Of a DNA stretch of 24,858 nucleotides, positions 23,767 through 24,858 are shown in pieces. A program made the position numbers and the translations under genes. The stretch is from an uncultured Dialister sp. (GTDB lineage: Bacteria > Bacillota > Negativicutes > Veillonellales > Dialisteraceae). Where the stretch lies: assembly GCF_900765565.1 (NCBI RefSeq), contig NZ_CAAFRZ010000156.1, positions 1 through 24,858 of the forward strand. The letters are read 5' to 3'. Position 1 is the first letter of the stretch. Each line of letters begins with the position of its first letter. The notes beneath the pieces were generated by a model. That model had not been told where the DNA came from, made no database searches, and was given only the letters and a program-made list of their open reading frames with translations.

Positions 23767-24171
23767 ATGAAAAAATGGTTTGCTGTTATTGTCACTGTAT
23801 TTTTATTTCTATGGCTGTCACCAGGTGTACAGGCTGCTGAAATATCATCAGATACTATGATTCTTGATTGGTCAACAAACAAGGTATGGATTGATCATGG
23901 AAATCTCTGCGTCAGGGGAACTTTTTACAACAAGCGCAGTGATTTAACTGTTACAAAACTCAATAGCATGACCATGAAGATTATATTTACGAAATCGGAT
24001 GGAAGCAAATCTGAATTTTCAGGAAAACCGGTTAAAATGCCCATGCTGAAAATCGGGGCGGGTGGTTCGAAAACTGTCACTCTGAATTTCGGGCCCTACG
24101 AGGAAACCTGGTCATCATGGAACACAGATGAGTATTATGAGTTTTCGTATATACAGGGGTCACGCTGGTAA
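23767..24171 (+). CDS. Small exported protein of the B12 regulon, function unknown
   Basis: A 134-residue protein with a clear signal peptide (MKKWFAVIVTVFLFLWLSPG, cleavage near VQAA at 23-24) and no lipobox, so the mature form of about 110 residues should be periplasmic or secreted. The mature part alternates short hydrophobic strands and turns (VRGTFYN, MTMKIIFTK, SKTVTLNFG), suggesting a small beta-sandwich; it is rich in aromatic residues near the end (YYEFSYIQGSRW). I do not recognise the family. AAAGGAG lies eight bases before the ATG. It is the first gene behind the cobalamin riboswitch and is followed 30 bases later by a TonB-dependent receptor. A role in capturing or handing over cobalamin is an inference from position only. 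Confidence 0.85.
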   Translation: MKKWFAVIVTVFLFLWLSPGVQAAEISSDTMILDWSTNKVWIDHGNLCVRGTFYNKRSDLTVTKLNSMTMKIIFTKSDGSKSEFSGKPVKMPMLKIGAGGSKTVTLNFGPYEETWSSWNTDEYYEFSYIQGSRW

Positions 24172-24201
24172 ATTTTAATGGTTAGAAAGGTACTGGTATC
24201 A

Positions 24202-24705
24202 ATGAAAAGAAAAACTATCTTAAAAACCGGAATTACTGCACTTATGTTAACATCGTTAGCGGGGTGGGTAAACGATACTGCTTATGCAGCTTTTGATGAA
24301 AACTTAAATACCTATACATTGGATGCTGTTATTGTTAATGCAGATAGAACGAAAAACCAGTTCGGCGATACGATTACGGAACAGTCATATTATCGTACCG
24401 GTGGTGACGTAAAAGTCATTACGAGGGAAGAAATTGAAAAACGCCATTATAATGATGTGACTGAAGCAATTAAACGTGTGCCGGGTGTTACTTTTACAAA
24501 TGCTGGTTATCGTGGTGGTGAATACGGCTATAACTCATACAATAATAGTATGGCAATCAATGGCGATACTCGTGTTATTGTTCTCGTAGATGGTCGGAGA
24601 GTTGATAATAGTACCAGCACACGTTTTGGCAGTTCGGCAGCATCGGCTGGCAGGACTATGGTTGACCTGAATCAGGTTGTAAGTATGGCAAGTGTTGAAG
24701 CTTGA
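24202..24705 (+). pseudogene. TonB-dependent receptor, BtuB-like, truncated after the plug domain
   Basis: TonB-dependent receptors of this type import corrinoids across the outer membrane. The 168 visible residues comprise a signal peptide ending DTAYA, a TonB-box-like YTLDAVIVNADR, and a plug domain (VITREEIEKRHYNDVTEAIK, RVPGVTF, MAINGDTRVIVLVDGRRVDN). The frame stops right after QVVSMASVEA, where the family normally continues with an 'IEVIKGPxSxxYG' segment and a roughly 450-residue barrel. No continuation is visible before the window ends 153 bases later. The ATG at 24202 gives a standard signal peptide; the in-frame ATG at 24178 has no ribosome binding site. Assignment to B12 rests on the riboswitch. 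Confidence 0.82.
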
Positions 24706-24858
24706 AACATAAGCTCCCGACAACAAGCTTACTTTTGGGGTAACTTTATAAAGCCCCTGGAAAATCTAATTTTTTCGGGGTTATTCCCTCCTAAAGCTGT
24801 TGTATAATAACTTTAGGTTCTTTATGAACCGGACGTGGTTAACGGATTGCTGCTGTCA
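24706..24858. other. Unrelated sequence after the receptor break, possible insertion-element end
   Basis: AAGCTTG at 24698-24704 and CAAGCTT at 24724-24730 form an inverted pair across the break. Two competing hairpins (GGGGTAACTTTATAAAGCCCC region, and CCCCTGGAAAA with TTTTTTCGGGG) and a GGTTC/GAACC palindrome (24816-24830) after a TATAAT (24802-24807) follow. Such hairpins and an outward-to-inward promoter are common at insertion-sequence ends, but no transposase is visible and I cannot name a family. Confidence 0.35.

Overview
The window looks like chromosome from a diderm Firmicute of the Negativicutes, most likely Veillonellaceae and Dialister-like. This is inferred from content, not from a search. 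Outer-membrane proteins (three YadA-type trimeric autotransporters and a TonB-dependent receptor) sit beside Firmicute-style regulation: a tryptophan T-box, strong TTGACA/TATAAT promoters, AAGGAGG ribosome binding sites and a stand-alone rpsD. No tRNA, rRNA or CRISPR array was recognised.

Layout. Bases 1-898 hold the 3' end of a trimeric autotransporter and its terminator. Bases 900-1880 are repeat-rich non-coding DNA with a possible decayed gene. Bases 1884-7550 are a minus-strand housekeeping block. It comprises rpsD with its own promoter and terminator, a trpE-trpG operon behind a Trp T-box riboswitch, and a wing-less Orn/Lys/Arg decarboxylase. Bases 7550-10050 are a 2.5 kb stretch without a convincing gene, containing dispersed repeats and several terminator hairpins. 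Bases 10052-21566 carry two large trimeric autotransporters (1494 and 2079 residues). The second is followed after 29 bases (from the chosen start) by a small XRE-type regulator in the same transcription unit. Bases 21700-23036 carry a 34-codon ORF with good expression signals and a MerR-family regulator. Bases 23385-24705 are a cobalamin-riboswitch operon encoding a small exported protein of unknown function and the first 168 codons of a TonB-dependent receptor. That receptor frame stops abruptly and is followed by unrelated sequence.

How the parts work together. TrpE and TrpG make anthranilate and should be made when uncharged tRNA-Trp accumulates. The decarboxylase may supply a polyamine; in Negativicutes cadaverine or putrescine can be attached to peptidoglycan and help hold the outer membrane. 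The autotransporters are surface adhesins. All three continue past the membrane anchor into a coiled coil that should lie in the periplasm. The two complete adhesin genes share upstream DNA blocks and each has a terminator-like hairpin just before its ribosome binding site, which suggests common control. The B12 operon should be shut off when cobalamin is plentiful; its small exported protein is an uncharacterised candidate for a role in B12 uptake.

Most notable: the periplasmic coiled-coil tails, a head module with a helical insert repeated within and between adhesins, the shared adhesin leaders, four intergenic loci with degenerate 7- or 8-base tandem words, and the interrupted B12 receptor.
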